The position numbers and the translations under genes were made by a program. This document shows, one piece after another, positions 8,143 through 16,418 of a stretch of 64,000 bases of DNA. The first letter of the stretch is position 1. Every line of letters begins with the position of its first letter. The stretch spans positions 10,946-74,945 of the forward strand of contig CAYMUW010000011.1 of assembly GCA_964393865.1 (NCBI GenBank), read 5' to 3'. Source of the DNA: Suilimivivens sp964393865. GTDB lineage: Bacteria; Bacillota; Clostridia; Lachnospirales; Lachnospiraceae. The notes beneath the pieces were generated by a model. It had not been told where the DNA came from and ran no database searches. It worked only from the letters and a program-made list of their open reading frames with translations.

Positions 8143-9858
8143 ATGAGCGAAAAGGACTTAAAAAGCGAAGCCTCGGAGGCTTTGAGCGGAGAAGAAAAGA
8201 CAGTTGTTTCCAGACATTTTATTCAGCAGATCATAGATAAGGATCTGGCAGAGGGAGTGTACGATACCGTGCATACCAGATTTCCGCCTGAGCCTAACGG
8301 GTATCTGCATATTGGACATGCCAAGAGCGTTCTTCTGAATTATGGATTGGCTAAGGAGTATGGCGGCAAGTTTAATATGCGTTTTGATGATACCAATCCT
8401 ACCAAAGAAAAAACCGAGTTTGTAGATGCTATTTTGGAGGATATCAAGTGGCTGGGAGCAGACTGGGAGGATCGCCTCTTTTTTGCATCTGATTATTTCC
8501 AGCAAATGTATGAAGGAGCAGTCAAACTGATTAAAAAGGGAAAGGCTTATGTGTCCGAGCTTTCCGCAGAGGAAATGAGAGAGTACCGCGGAACCCTGAC
8601 AGAGCCCGGCAGAAACGATCCCAACAGAGACAGAAGTATAGAGGAAAACCTTGATCTTTTTGAAAGAATGAAAAACGGAGAGTTTGGGGACGGAGAGAAG
8701 ACCCTTCGTGCAAAGATTGATATGGCATCCCCCAATATTAATATGCGTGACCCCATTCTTTATCGTGTTGCCCATATGAGTCATCACAACACGGGGGATA
8801 AATGGTGCATTTATCCTATGTATGACTTTGCCCATCCCATCGAGGATGCGATTGAAGGTATTACCCATTCCATCTGCACACTGGAGTTTGAGGATCACAG
8901 GCCTTTGTATGATTGGGTTGTAAGAGAATTGGAATATCCGCATCCGCCCAAGCAGATCGAGTTTGCCAAGATGTATTTGACCAATGTAGTCACCGGAAAG
9001 AGATATATCAAAAAGCTTGTTGAGGAAGAAATTGTGGATGGGTGGGATGACCCCAGACTGGTATCCATTGCCGCTCTGCGGCGTAGAGGCTTTACACCGG
9101 AGTCCATTAAAATGTTTGTGGATTTATGCGGCGTGTCAAAGAGCAATGCATCTGCAGATTATGCAATGCTTGAATATTGTATCCGTGAGGACTTAAAGCT
9201 GAAACGTCCCCGCGTGATGGCAGCGCTTGATCCGATTAAGCTTATTATTGACAACTATCCGGAGGGACAAACGGAAATGCTGGAGGTTGCCAACAATCTT
9301 GAAAATAAAGAGATGGGTTATCGTCAGGTTCCTTTTGGCAGAGAGCTTTATATTGACAGGGAGGACTTTATGGAGGAGCCGCCGAAAAAGTATTTCCGGC
9401 TGTTTCCGGGCAATGAAGTCCGTCTTATGAATGCCTATTTTGTGACCTGTACCGGCTGTGTTAAGGATGAAAGCGGTAAGGTGGTAGAGGTGCATTGCAC
9501 CTATGATCCCGAAACCAAATGCGGTACCGGATTTACGGGACGCAAGGTGAAGGGAACCATTCACTGGGTTCCGGCCAGGGAAGCGATAGAGGCAGAAGTG
9601 AGATTGTACGAAAATATTATCGATGAGGAAAAGGGAGTTTACAATGAAGACGGAAGCCTTAATTTGAACCCTAATTCTCTTACTGTGTTAAAAAAGTGTT
9701 ATCTGGAGCCTGCACTGAAAGAAGCAAAGCCCTATGACAGCTTCCAGTTTGTCAGACAGGGATATTTCTGTGTGGATGCGAAGGATTCTAAAGAAGGAGC
9801 GCTTGTGTTTAACAGGATTGTATCCTTGAAGAGCTCCTATGTATTGCCGAAGGCTTAG
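8143..9858 (+). CDS. glnS: Glutaminyl-tRNA synthetase
   Basis: Class I synthetase charging tRNA-Gln with glutamine. 571 aa. The signature PPEPNGYLHIGHAKS holds the HIGH motif at residues 56-59; the KMSKS-like loop reads TNVVTGKRYIKKLV, and the C-terminal anticodon-binding beta-barrels follow (PKKYFRLFPGNEVRLMNAY). Many Clostridia use the GatCAB route instead, so a discrete GlnRS is worth noting, though it is well known in Lachnospiraceae. ATG 8143 is the only reasonable start: the frame is closed by TGA at 8122. Two genes follow at 10-bp spacing. There is no T-box in the 125-bp leader. Confidence 0.96.
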   Translation: MSEKDLKSEASEALSGEEKTVVSRHFIQQIIDKDLAEGVYDTVHTRFPPEPNGYLHIGHAKSVLLNYGLAKEYGGKFNMRFDDTNPTKEKTEFVDAILEDIKWLGADWEDRLFFASDYFQQMYEGAVKLIKKGKAYVSELSAEEMREYRGTLTEPGRNDPNRDRSIEENLDLFERMKNGEFGDGEKTLRAKIDMASPNINMRDPILYRVAHMSHHNTGDKWCIYPMYDFAHPIEDAIEGITHSICTLEFEDHRPLYDWVVRELEYPHPPKQIEFAKMYLTNVVTGKRYIKKLVEEEIVDGWDDPRLVSIAALRRRGFTPESIKMFVDLCGVSKSNASADYAMLEYCIREDLKLKRPRVMAALDPIKLIIDNYPEGQTEMLEVANNLENKEMGYRQVPFGRELYIDREDFMEEPPKKYFRLFPGNEVRLMNAYFVTCTGCVKDESGKVVEVHCTYDPETKCGTGFTGRKVKGTIHWVPAREAIEAEVRLYENIIDEEKGVYNEDGSLNLNPNSLTVLKKCYLEPALKEAKPYDSFQFVRQGYFCVDAKDSKEGALVFNRIVSLKSSYVLPKA

Positions 9859-9868
9859 GAGAAAGTAA

Positions 9869-10726
9869 ATGTCTGGATTATTAGATGGTCTTGGAAATTC
9901 TGGTTTAAAAGAAGTGGAGGGTATGAGCCTGCATGAGGAGTCGGCGAAGACAAAGCCAGGCAGTGTGCCGAATGCGTCCAAAGATCCGGTGATTTCAGAG
10001 ACCGATTATTTGTTTGATAAAAGCTATGAATGCCCGGTGTGTAATAAAAAGATTAAGGCAAGAACCTTAAAGGCAGGAAAGGCGAGACTCCTTCGGTCGG
10101 ATATGGACCTCAGACCGGTTTATGAAAATATTGAGCCTCTGAAGTATGACGTGATACTTTGTCCTAATTGCGGTTATGCAGCGCTTTCAAGGTTTTTTGC
10201 TTCTCCAACACAGTCCCAGATTAAGGAAATCAGGGAAAATATATCGGAATCCTTTCAGGCGACTATTAAAGAGCAGGAAACATATACCTTTGAGGAAGCA
10301 TTGTACAGGTATAAGCTCAGTCTGGCAAACGCAATTGTAAAGCACGGAAAACCCAGTGAAAAAGCTTATATCTGCTTAAAGACAGGATGGCTTCTTCGAA
10401 GCTGGCAGGAAAAGTTTGCGGAGGAAAAGACCGCTGAAGGTGAAAAGAAGATAGCAGGACTTAAGGAGCAGGAACGGAGCTTCCTTAAAAATGCACTGGA
10501 TGGATTTTTGGCAGCACGGGAGAACGAGGGCTATTCCATGTGCGGAATGGATGAAACCACTGTGGAATATCTGGTAGCAGTGCTTTCCATGGAGTTTGAT
10601 CAATGTGATATTGCCTCCAGAATTATTTCCTCTATTTTAACCTCACCTGCAGCCAGCAGCAGGATGAAGGATAAGGCAAGGGATGTAAAGGAGCAGCTTC
10701 TTGCGAAAAGGAAGGATAAGGGTTGA
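9869..10726 (+). CDS. DUF2225 protein
   Basis: 285 aa, unknown function. After a low-complexity leader it has a zinc-ribbon-like pair of CxxC motifs: CPVCNKKI near residue 55 and CPNCGYAAL near 97, the hallmark of DUF2225. The rest is mostly alpha-helical with TPR-like character (EEALYRYKLSLANAIV; a helix-rich tail). AGGAG lies just before ATG, overlapping the end of glnS, and the next gene starts 10 bp downstream, so the three probably form one transcript. No enzyme motif seen. Confidence 0.88.
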   Translation: MSGLLDGLGNSGLKEVEGMSLHEESAKTKPGSVPNASKDPVISETDYLFDKSYECPVCNKKIKARTLKAGKARLLRSDMDLRPVYENIEPLKYDVILCPNCGYAALSRFFASPTQSQIKEIRENISESFQATIKEQETYTFEEALYRYKLSLANAIVKHGKPSEKAYICLKTGWLLRSWQEKFAEEKTAEGEKKIAGLKEQERSFLKNALDGFLAARENEGYSMCGMDETTVEYLVAVLSMEFDQCDIASRIISSILTSPAASSRMKDKARDVKEQLLAKRKDKG

Positions 10727-10735
10727 AAAGGATCA

Positions 10736-12220
10736 ATGACCGATTTGACAATTCAGCTGACGGACAAAAAGAATAAATGTCTCTATCAGCAGATTTATGA
10801 ATACATAAGGGATGAAATCAGAACAGGGAAGCTTTTCACAGGAGAGAAGCTTCCCTCAACTCGTTCTTTAGCGGAATATCTGCAGGTGGCACGCAGTACC
10901 GTTGATCTGGCATACAGCCAGCTGGTGGCAGAGGGCTATGTGGAGGCAAGACCCTGTAAGGGGTACTTTGTCTGCTCTGTGGAGGAACTTTTGGAACTGT
11001 TTTCCCAGGAACCGGAAAGGGCATTTCAGGCAGAGGATTGTTTCTGGCTGACAGGAGCGGAAGCAGGAAACGAGAAGAAGGAAAAGGCAAAGAAGGAGGA
11101 AAGGGTGAATGCCGAACCGATACGCTATGACTTTTCACCTCATGCGGTAAGCCTGAAGCACTTTCCCTTTGCCACATGGAAAAAAATCACCAGAAATATT
11201 TTAGTGGATGCCAACAGTGAAATGTTTGCTTTGGGGGATGCACAGGGAGATTTTCAGCTGAGGGAGACCATCAGCAGATATCTTCATTCATCCAGAGGAG
11301 TAAATTGCAGGCCGGAACAGATTATTGTGGGTGCCGGAACAGATTATTTGTTTATGCTTCTGGAAAAAATTTTAGGCAGGCATGTGCCGATTGCCATGGA
11401 GGAGCCTACCTATCAGCGTGCATACAGAATTTTTCAGTCCTTTGCCTATGAGATTATAGCGGTGCCTATGGACGGAAACGGAATGAAGGTGGAAGAACTT
11501 CGAAGGACTAAGGCGCGTCTCGCCTATGTGATGCCTTCCCATCAGTTTCCCACAGGTGTGGTGATGCCGATAGGAAGAAGAATGGAGCTGTTAAGATGGG
11601 CAAAGGAGCGGGAGGATACTTATCTGATCGAGGATGATTACGACAGTGAGTTCCGTTACCGGGGAAAACCGATTCCGTCCCTGCAGGCCTCTGATAAGAA
11701 TGGAAAAGTGATCTATATGGGAACCTTTTCCAAATCCATTGCTCCTGCCATTCGTGTGGGATATATGGTGCTGCCCGAAAAGCTTTTGGCCCGTTATCAG
11801 GAGATTTGCGGCTATTATGCTTCCACAGTATCCCGCATAGACCAGCGGATTTTAAATGAGTTTATCCGAGACGGATATTTTGAGCGGTATCTGAATAAAA
11901 TGCGGAAAATCTACCGGGACAGGCATGACTATCTTTTAGGGCTTTTGGCTCCTTTCGAAAAGAACTTTCAAATTTCGGGTGAAAATGCGGGACTTCATCT
12001 GCTGCTTACCAGCCGGAGAGGTGTGACGGAAGAACAGCTTCTTGAAGCGGCGAAGGCGGAAGGAATCAGGCTGTATGGCATGTCCGAGGCCTGCATGGAG
12101 GAACCGGGAGATGCGCATCCTTTTCAAAATACGGTTCTTCTGGGGTACGGAGCGATGGAGGAGAAGACGCTGGATGAGGGGATTGAATTGTTAAAAAAAG
12201 CCTGGAAAGCTTACTTGTAA
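10736..12220 (+). CDS. MocR/PdxR-family regulator (GntR HTH fused to aminotransferase fold)
   Basis: 494 aa. Residues about 10-80 are a GntR-type winged helix (GEKLPSTRSLAEYLQVARST), followed by a charged linker and a class I aminotransferase-like domain. PLP-site features are kept: VGAGTDYLFMLL, EDDYDSEFRY, and the lysine in MGTFSKSIAPAIRVGY. Such proteins are PLP-sensing regulators; B. subtilis PdxR and GabR are examples. The target is not evident here, as no pdxST or gab genes lie nearby. It sits 10 bp after the DUF2225 gene, last in the glnS operon. Confidence 0.92.
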   Translation: MTDLTIQLTDKKNKCLYQQIYEYIRDEIRTGKLFTGEKLPSTRSLAEYLQVARSTVDLAYSQLVAEGYVEARPCKGYFVCSVEELLELFSQEPERAFQAEDCFWLTGAEAGNEKKEKAKKEERVNAEPIRYDFSPHAVSLKHFPFATWKKITRNILVDANSEMFALGDAQGDFQLRETISRYLHSSRGVNCRPEQIIVGAGTDYLFMLLEKILGRHVPIAMEEPTYQRAYRIFQSFAYEIIAVPMDGNGMKVEELRRTKARLAYVMPSHQFPTGVVMPIGRRMELLRWAKEREDTYLIEDDYDSEFRYRGKPIPSLQASDKNGKVIYMGTFSKSIAPAIRVGYMVLPEKLLARYQEICGYYASTVSRIDQRILNEFIRDGYFERYLNKMRKIYRDRHDYLLGLLAPFEKNFQISGENAGLHLLLTSRRGVTEEQLLEAAKAEGIRLYGMSEACMEEPGDAHPFQNTVLLGYGAMEEKTLDEGIELLKKAWKAYL

Positions 12221-12230
12221 GCTTTTCCAG
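12201..12230 (+). terminator. Hairpin at the end of the glnS operon
   Basis: CCTGGAAAGCTTAC pairs with GTAAGCTTTTCCAG around a TT loop, with a one-base bulge. The stem overlaps the last codons and the stop of the MocR gene and is followed by ACTTTTATG. It could also serve the convergent minus-strand gene ending at 12257. Confidence 0.6.
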
Positions 12231-12256
12231 ACTTTTATGCTGTAATTGTAATGAAA

Positions 12257-12814
12257 TTAGCTATCCAGCTTGCTGTCATCAAAAAATTCTTCCACGGTTT
12301 CGGAAGGAGTATTTTCGGAATCAGTGTTTGAAGCGGCGAAAGGTTCCGCAGATGCTGAATCCTCTGCAGGAGCTTCATCCGGCGTGGGTGCTTCGTCCTC
12401 TGCAGGAGCGTCGGCTTGTTCCTCCTGATCAGCTTCCTTCTGGGAAGCGGCTTCCTTTTGAATTGCGGTAAGATCGGTAAAGTTGGTCTCTGAGGGGGAC
12501 TGGGCTTCCGCTACGGACTTTACGGTTTCGCGGACCTGCTGAACGGAATCGGCAATTACCTCTTTAGCCTTGTGGAAGGCTTCTGTGGCAAAAGCCTCTG
12601 CCTTATCAAGATTTAAGGAGACATAGGAACGCTCCTTTGCAGGGGTGGGTTCATCGTCAAGATCCTCGGTAAAGTCGTCGAAATCATCCTCCGCTTCCTC
12701 GGTACCTTTGGCGGAAACGGTTTTGTCTTTATTCTGTAAATATTGATATGCGCCATATGCAGCAACACCTGCAACGGCAGAGAAAAGTAAAAATTTACCA
12801 AACTTTTTGGACAT
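12257..12814 (-). CDS. Hypothetical single-span protein with acidic tail
   Basis: 185 aa, function unknown. It starts with a short basic N-terminus and one hydrophobic segment (FGKFLLFSAVAGVAAYGAYQ, residues 5-24), like YtxH-type small envelope proteins. An Asp/Glu-rich stretch follows, then an amphipathic helix (KAEAFATEAFHKAKEVIADS), then a long Ala/Glu/Pro/Ser-rich disordered tail. The tail has the repetitive PAEDEAPTPDEAPAED pattern. AAAGGAG precedes ATG 12814. It is divergent from the TetR gene at 12972. No homologue recognised. Confidence 0.75.
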   Translation of the reverse strand: MSKKFGKFLLFSAVAGVAAYGAYQYLQNKDKTVSAKGTEEAEDDFDDFTEDLDDEPTPAKERSYVSLNLDKAEAFATEAFHKAKEVIADSVQQVRETVKSVAEAQSPSETNFTDLTAIQKEAASQKEADQEEQADAPAEDEAPTPDEAPAEDSASAEPFAASNTDSENTPSETVEEFFDDSKLDS

Positions 12815-12909
12815 AAGATTACTCCTTTCGGTTATTCATCGTTTAGTAATATCTTAATACTATTCTGCAAAATTGAAAAGAGAATATGTATAAAAAATCC
12901 ATAAATTTA

Positions 12910-12938
12910 TTGCTAGATCAGGAAAAGTATGATATATT
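12910..12938 (+). promoter_or_regulatory. Promoter of the TetR gene at 12972
   Basis: TTGCTA (12910-12915), 17 bases, TATATT (12933-12938). Just downstream the inverted repeat GACT-cataa-AGTC (12946-12958) lies between the promoter and the start codon, where an autorepressor could bind. The repeat is short, so the operator idea is tentative. Confidence 0.5.
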
Positions 12939-12971
12939 TATTTTCGACTCATAAAGTCAATGGAGGGGTAT

Positions 12972-13574
12972 ATGAACGAGAAGTTTTTTGATTTAAAAAA
13001 GGAAAAGCAGGATAGAATGATCAATGCAGCGCTTAAGGTGTTTGCCGGAAACGGGTATGGCCATGCCAGTACCGATGAGATTGTCAGGGAGGCAGGTATC
13101 AGTAAAGGGCTGTTATTTCATTATTTTATCAGCAAGCTTGGTTTATATACCTTTGTCTATGACTATAGTGTCAAATATATGCTGCTGGAGCTGACGTCGG
13201 GAGTGTCCAAGGAGGAGACTGATTTCTTTACCCTGCTTGACCAGATTAAACAATCCCAGCTTCAGGTTATGAAGAATTATCCTCATATGCTTCATTTTAT
13301 GAACAGAAGCAAGTATGAGGATGTCAGTGAGGCATTGGTTGAGACGGAGGAGAAGAGGGGCGTTCTGCCGGAGTGGTATGGTCAGGTTATGGACCGGGCG
13401 GATCATTCCTGTTTTAAGGACGGCGTGGATGTGGCCAAGCTGTTAAAACTGATAGAATATACCTCTGAGGGGTTGATGACCGAGCGGTTCGCGGACGAAT
13501 CCTTCCAGCCTGAGATATATTATGAAGAAATGAAGCAGTATCTTGCTATGCTGAAAAAGCTTACCTGTAAGTAA
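12972..13574 (+). CDS. TetR/AcrR-family transcriptional regulator
   Basis: 200 aa. N-terminal helix-turn-helix typical of TetR (ALKVFAGNGYGHASTDEIV, then GISKGLLFHYFISK), with a divergent all-helical ligand domain. The ATG at 12972 is chosen because GGAGG sits just before it; the in-frame ATG at 12960 is part of that same region and has no site of its own. The DUF6062 gene starts 25 bp downstream. Ligand and regulon unknown; self-control through the GACT/AGTC repeat upstream is possible. Confidence 0.88.
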   Translation: MNEKFFDLKKEKQDRMINAALKVFAGNGYGHASTDEIVREAGISKGLLFHYFISKLGLYTFVYDYSVKYMLLELTSGVSKEETDFFTLLDQIKQSQLQVMKNYPHMLHFMNRSKYEDVSEALVETEEKRGVLPEWYGQVMDRADHSCFKDGVDVAKLLKLIEYTSEGLMTERFADESFQPEIYYEEMKQYLAMLKKLTCK

Positions 13575-13599
13575 TAAGCAGTGCGGAAATGAGGATTAA

Positions 13600-14361
13600 A
13601 TGAAAGAAAAGCTTTATACCATACCGTTAAATGATGCAGTGAATGCGGATGACGAATGCCCTTTTTGTTATATTGAAAGAGCAGTGCTGCACGATCTTTT
13701 GGATTTTGTACTTGGCTCCGGTTCCTCTTATATGGAAAGTGATATGCGGGAGGCCACGGATAAGGCCGGTTTTTGCAGAGAACATTTTAAAATGATGTTT
13801 GATTACGGAAATACGCTTGGCAACGGCTGGATATTAAAAACTCACTATATGCAGATGAATAAGGAACTGCATGAGCAGTTCGTAAGGTTTACACCCTCCA
13901 AATCTTCATTGATGGGAAAGCTGAAAAAGAATACCGAAAGGGTCAATCCCATCGGCGTTTGGATGCAGGAAAAGGAAAAATCCTGCTATATTTGCGGCCG
14001 TTTTGCAGATACCTATGACAGATACATGGATACTTTCTTTTATATGTACAAAAAGGATGAGGATTTTAAAAAGAGGATTTTAACAGGAAAGGGATTTTGC
14101 CTGCCTCATTTCGGAGATCTGTGCGAGTATGGTGAAAGCAGGCTTTCCGATAAGGAGAAGAAGGAATTTTATCCTGCAGTGTTTGCATTGATGGAAAAAA
14201 ATATGGAAAGGCTCCAGGAGGATGTAAGCTGGCTGGTTGAAAAGTTTGATTACAAAAACCAGAATGCGGACTGGAAAAACTCCAAGGATGCCATCCAGCG
14301 GGGAATGCAGAAGCTGAAAGGCGGGTATCCTGCAGATCCGGTTTATAAGATGAATAAGTAA
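13600..14361 (+). CDS. DUF6062 family protein
   Basis: 253 aa, unknown function. It carries paired cysteine/histidine motifs suggesting metal binding: CPFCYIERA near residue 21, FCREHFKMMFDYGN near 67, CYICGRFADTYDRY near 128, and FCLPHFGDL near 167. The two CxxC-to-CxxH units repeat, so the protein may be an internal duplication. These features match the Firmicute DUF6062 family. It follows a TetR regulator at 25 bp and is closed by a terminator, forming a two-gene unit. No membrane span and no signal peptide. Confidence 0.82.
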   Translation: MKEKLYTIPLNDAVNADDECPFCYIERAVLHDLLDFVLGSGSSYMESDMREATDKAGFCREHFKMMFDYGNTLGNGWILKTHYMQMNKELHEQFVRFTPSKSSLMGKLKKNTERVNPIGVWMQEKEKSCYICGRFADTYDRYMDTFFYMYKKDEDFKKRILTGKGFCLPHFGDLCEYGESRLSDKEKKEFYPAVFALMEKNMERLQEDVSWLVEKFDYKNQNADWKNSKDAIQRGMQKLKGGYPADPVYKMNK

Positions 14362-14386
14362 GAGAGCTGCGTTGCAGCTCTCTTTT
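14362..14386 (+). terminator. Intrinsic terminator after the DUF6062 gene
   Basis: GAGAGCTGC (14362-14370), a 3-base loop and GCAGCTCTC (14374-14382), then TTTT. It lies between the convergent DUF6062 gene and spoVAC. Confidence 0.85.
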
Positions 14387-14391
14387 GGATT

Positions 14392-14871
14392 TTAGATAAC
14401 CCCGGCAACCTTTAAAATCCAATAGATCAGTCCTAATGCCCAGCTGGTGAAAATACCGTATAAGATTACCGGCCCGGCAATGGTAAAAATTTTACAGCCG
14501 ATGCCGAAGACCTGTCCTTCCTTTTTAAATTCTACCGCAGGGGCGGCTACGGAATTGGCAAAGCCTGTAATGGGAACCAGTGCGCCTGCTCCGCCAAACT
14601 TTACGATGGAAGGATAAATATTCAGTCCCGTAAGCAGTACGCTCAGAAAGACCAGCACAAGAGAGCAAAAGCTGCCTGCCATTTCCTGATCCATGGAAAG
14701 GATGTTTTTGGCAAAATTCAAAAGAAATTGTCCTACAACACAAATCAGTCCACCGGTAATAAAAGCTCTCAGCATCTGTAAAAGCAGATTGTGGGTGGGA
14801 GTGATTCTCTTGACGTATTCTTCATATTCTTTTTCGAGAGAACGTTGTTCATCGCTTTTTGGTTCGTTCAT
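14392..14871 (-). CDS. spoVAC: Stage V sporulation protein AC
   Basis: Membrane channel subunit of the SpoVA system, which moves dipicolinic acid into the forespore and out at germination; in B. subtilis SpoVAC behaves as a mechanosensitive channel. 159 aa from ATG 14871, which has GAGGAA in front; the longer frame to 14892 has no site. Family features: the N-terminal EEYVKRITPTHNLLLQMLRA, then membrane spans with GLNIYPSIVKFGGAGALVPI and TGFANSVAAPAVEFKKEGQV. Unusually it is alone and on the opposite strand from the other spoVA genes; spoVAD is 2.8 kb away. Confidence 0.95.
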   Translation of the reverse strand: MNEPKSDEQRSLEKEYEEYVKRITPTHNLLLQMLRAFITGGLICVVGQFLLNFAKNILSMDQEMAGSFCSLVLVFLSVLLTGLNIYPSIVKFGGAGALVPITGFANSVAAPAVEFKKEGQVFGIGCKIFTIAGPVILYGIFTSWALGLIYWILKVAGVI

Positions 14872-14958
14872 AAATTCCTCTTTTCTGCGCAAAAGCTTTT
14901 TATTTCTAGTCTGCGTATTTTGGGAAAAAATATACAGAAAATCTTAATATGTCTTATC

Positions 14959-14987
14959 TTGTGGATTTTTGTAAAGAATGATAAACT
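14959..14987 (+). promoter_or_regulatory. Possible promoter of the MBOAT gene
   Basis: TTGTGG (14959-14964), 17 bases, TAAACT (14982-14987), 35 bases before ATG 15022. Both boxes are weak matches. On the other strand the same interval must hold the spoVAC promoter. Confidence 0.35.
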
Positions 14988-15021
14988 GATATGAGTAAGC
15001 GTTTGCAGACAAGAGGATGAG

Positions 15022-16401
15022 ATGATGGTAAGTTTTTCAAGCTTGGAATTTTTATTTCGGTTTTTACCGATATTTTTATTAATATATTTTATTGTACCGG
15101 CTAAATATCGTGAGACGGCGCTGCTTGCAGGCAGTGTTGTTTTTTATGCGGTGGGGGAGCCGGTTTTTATTTTAGTGCTGGTAGTGCTGACTTTCCTGAA
15201 TTATTTGCTGGCTATGCAGGTTTGGAAGGCAGGGGAAGGCTTTTCCCTTCATGAATGGCAGAAAAAACGAAGAAAACGCCTGATGATACAGGCGGTGGTG
15301 CTAGATGCGGCGGTATTGGTGGTGTTCAAGGCTTTGGGAAGCTTTGTGGACAATTCTCTGCTTCCGCTGGGGATCAGCTTTTATACCTTTAAAATGATTT
15401 CCTTTCAGGTAGACCTGTATCGGAAGGAAATGTGGGACAAACCCAAATTTCAATATACGGCATTGTATTTTATGATGTTTCCCCAGGTGGTTTCAGGACC
15501 CATTATGCGATACAATGAAGGGGAATTTGACCTGGAGAGAACCTGCGGTACGGAGCAGTTTGAGGATGGGTTGAAATACTTTATTGCAGGCCTTGGAATG
15601 AAGGTGCTGCTGGCGGACCGGCTTGCGATTCTTTGGAACGATCTGCAGATGATCGGCTTTCAAAGTATTTCCACGCCGCTGGCATGGCTGGGAGCGGCAG
15701 GATTTTCTCTGCAGCTTTACTTTGATTTCTGGGGATATTCCCTGATGGCATCGGGACTTTTGGTGATGCTGGGCTACAATTTTATTGAAAACTTTAGCCA
15801 TCCCTATGCGGCAAAGAGTATTTCCGAATTTTACCGGAGATGGCATGTGACGCTGGGGAGCTGGTTCCGCGATTATGTGTATATTCCTCTGGGAGGCAGC
15901 AGATGCTCGGGGAAGAGGATGGCGTTTAATCTGGCTGTGGTATGGCTGCTGACCGGGATCTGGCATGGCAACGGATTCAACTATGTGATCTGGGGTGTGG
16001 CGCTGGGAGTTTTCATTATTCTGGAAAAGCTGTTGTACGGGAAGTATCTGGAGAAGCTTCCCATTTTGGGCCATTTATATGTGATTGCGCTTATTCCGAT
16101 TACCTGGGTGATCTTTGCAATCAATAATCTTTCCCAATTGGGAATTTATCTGGGAAGGATGTTTCCGTTTCTAGGAGGAGCAGGACTGGCGGTTAATGAG
16201 CGGGATATCATAAAATATGTGGCTGATTACGGGGCGCTTTTTGCAGCAGGCATTATTCTGTGTATTCCGGGGGTATTTGGCTTCTTTGAGAAGTATAAGA
16301 AAAATCCTGTTGTGATATTGCTTCTTGCAGCTGTCTTTTGGTATTCGGTTTACTTTTTATCCAGCAGCGCAGGAAATCCCTTTATGTATTTGAATTTTTA
16401 G
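15022..16401 (+). CDS. MBOAT-family membrane O-acyltransferase
   Basis: 459 aa polytopic membrane protein of the AlgI/DltB/PatA type, which passes acyl groups across the membrane to an extracytoplasmic polymer. Conserved regions: PLGISFYTFKMISFQVDLYR, YRRWHVTLGSWFRDYVYIPL, and the essential His in LTGIWHGNGFNYVIWG. Start ATGATG at 15022 behind AGAGG. The next gene, 17 bp downstream, encodes a membrane-anchored SGNH hydrolase, the usual partner that completes O-acetylation. The polymer acted on is not known. Its position between spoVAC and spoVAD raises the idea of a spore-cortex or cell-wall substrate, but that is only context. Confidence 0.93.
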   Translation: MMVSFSSLEFLFRFLPIFLLIYFIVPAKYRETALLAGSVVFYAVGEPVFILVLVVLTFLNYLLAMQVWKAGEGFSLHEWQKKRRKRLMIQAVVLDAAVLVVFKALGSFVDNSLLPLGISFYTFKMISFQVDLYRKEMWDKPKFQYTALYFMMFPQVVSGPIMRYNEGEFDLERTCGTEQFEDGLKYFIAGLGMKVLLADRLAILWNDLQMIGFQSISTPLAWLGAAGFSLQLYFDFWGYSLMASGLLVMLGYNFIENFSHPYAAKSISEFYRRWHVTLGSWFRDYVYIPLGGSRCSGKRMAFNLAVVWLLTGIWHGNGFNYVIWGVALGVFIILEKLLYGKYLEKLPILGHLYVIALIPITWVIFAINNLSQLGIYLGRMFPFLGGAGLAVNERDIIKYVADYGALFAAGIILCIPGVFGFFEKYKKNPVVILLLAAVFWYSVYFLSSSAGNPFMYLNF

Positions 16402-16418
16402 TTCAGATGGAGAAAGCT

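Noticed and set aside
8158..8943. A 261-aa minus-strand open frame
   Set aside because: Antisense to glnS, whose family match is unambiguous.
14940..14965. Sigma-G-like -10 box (CATATTA on the minus strand) for spoVAC
   Set aside because: No GNATR box lies 17-18 bases upstream; TTTACA sits there instead, so the assignment is too weak to list.
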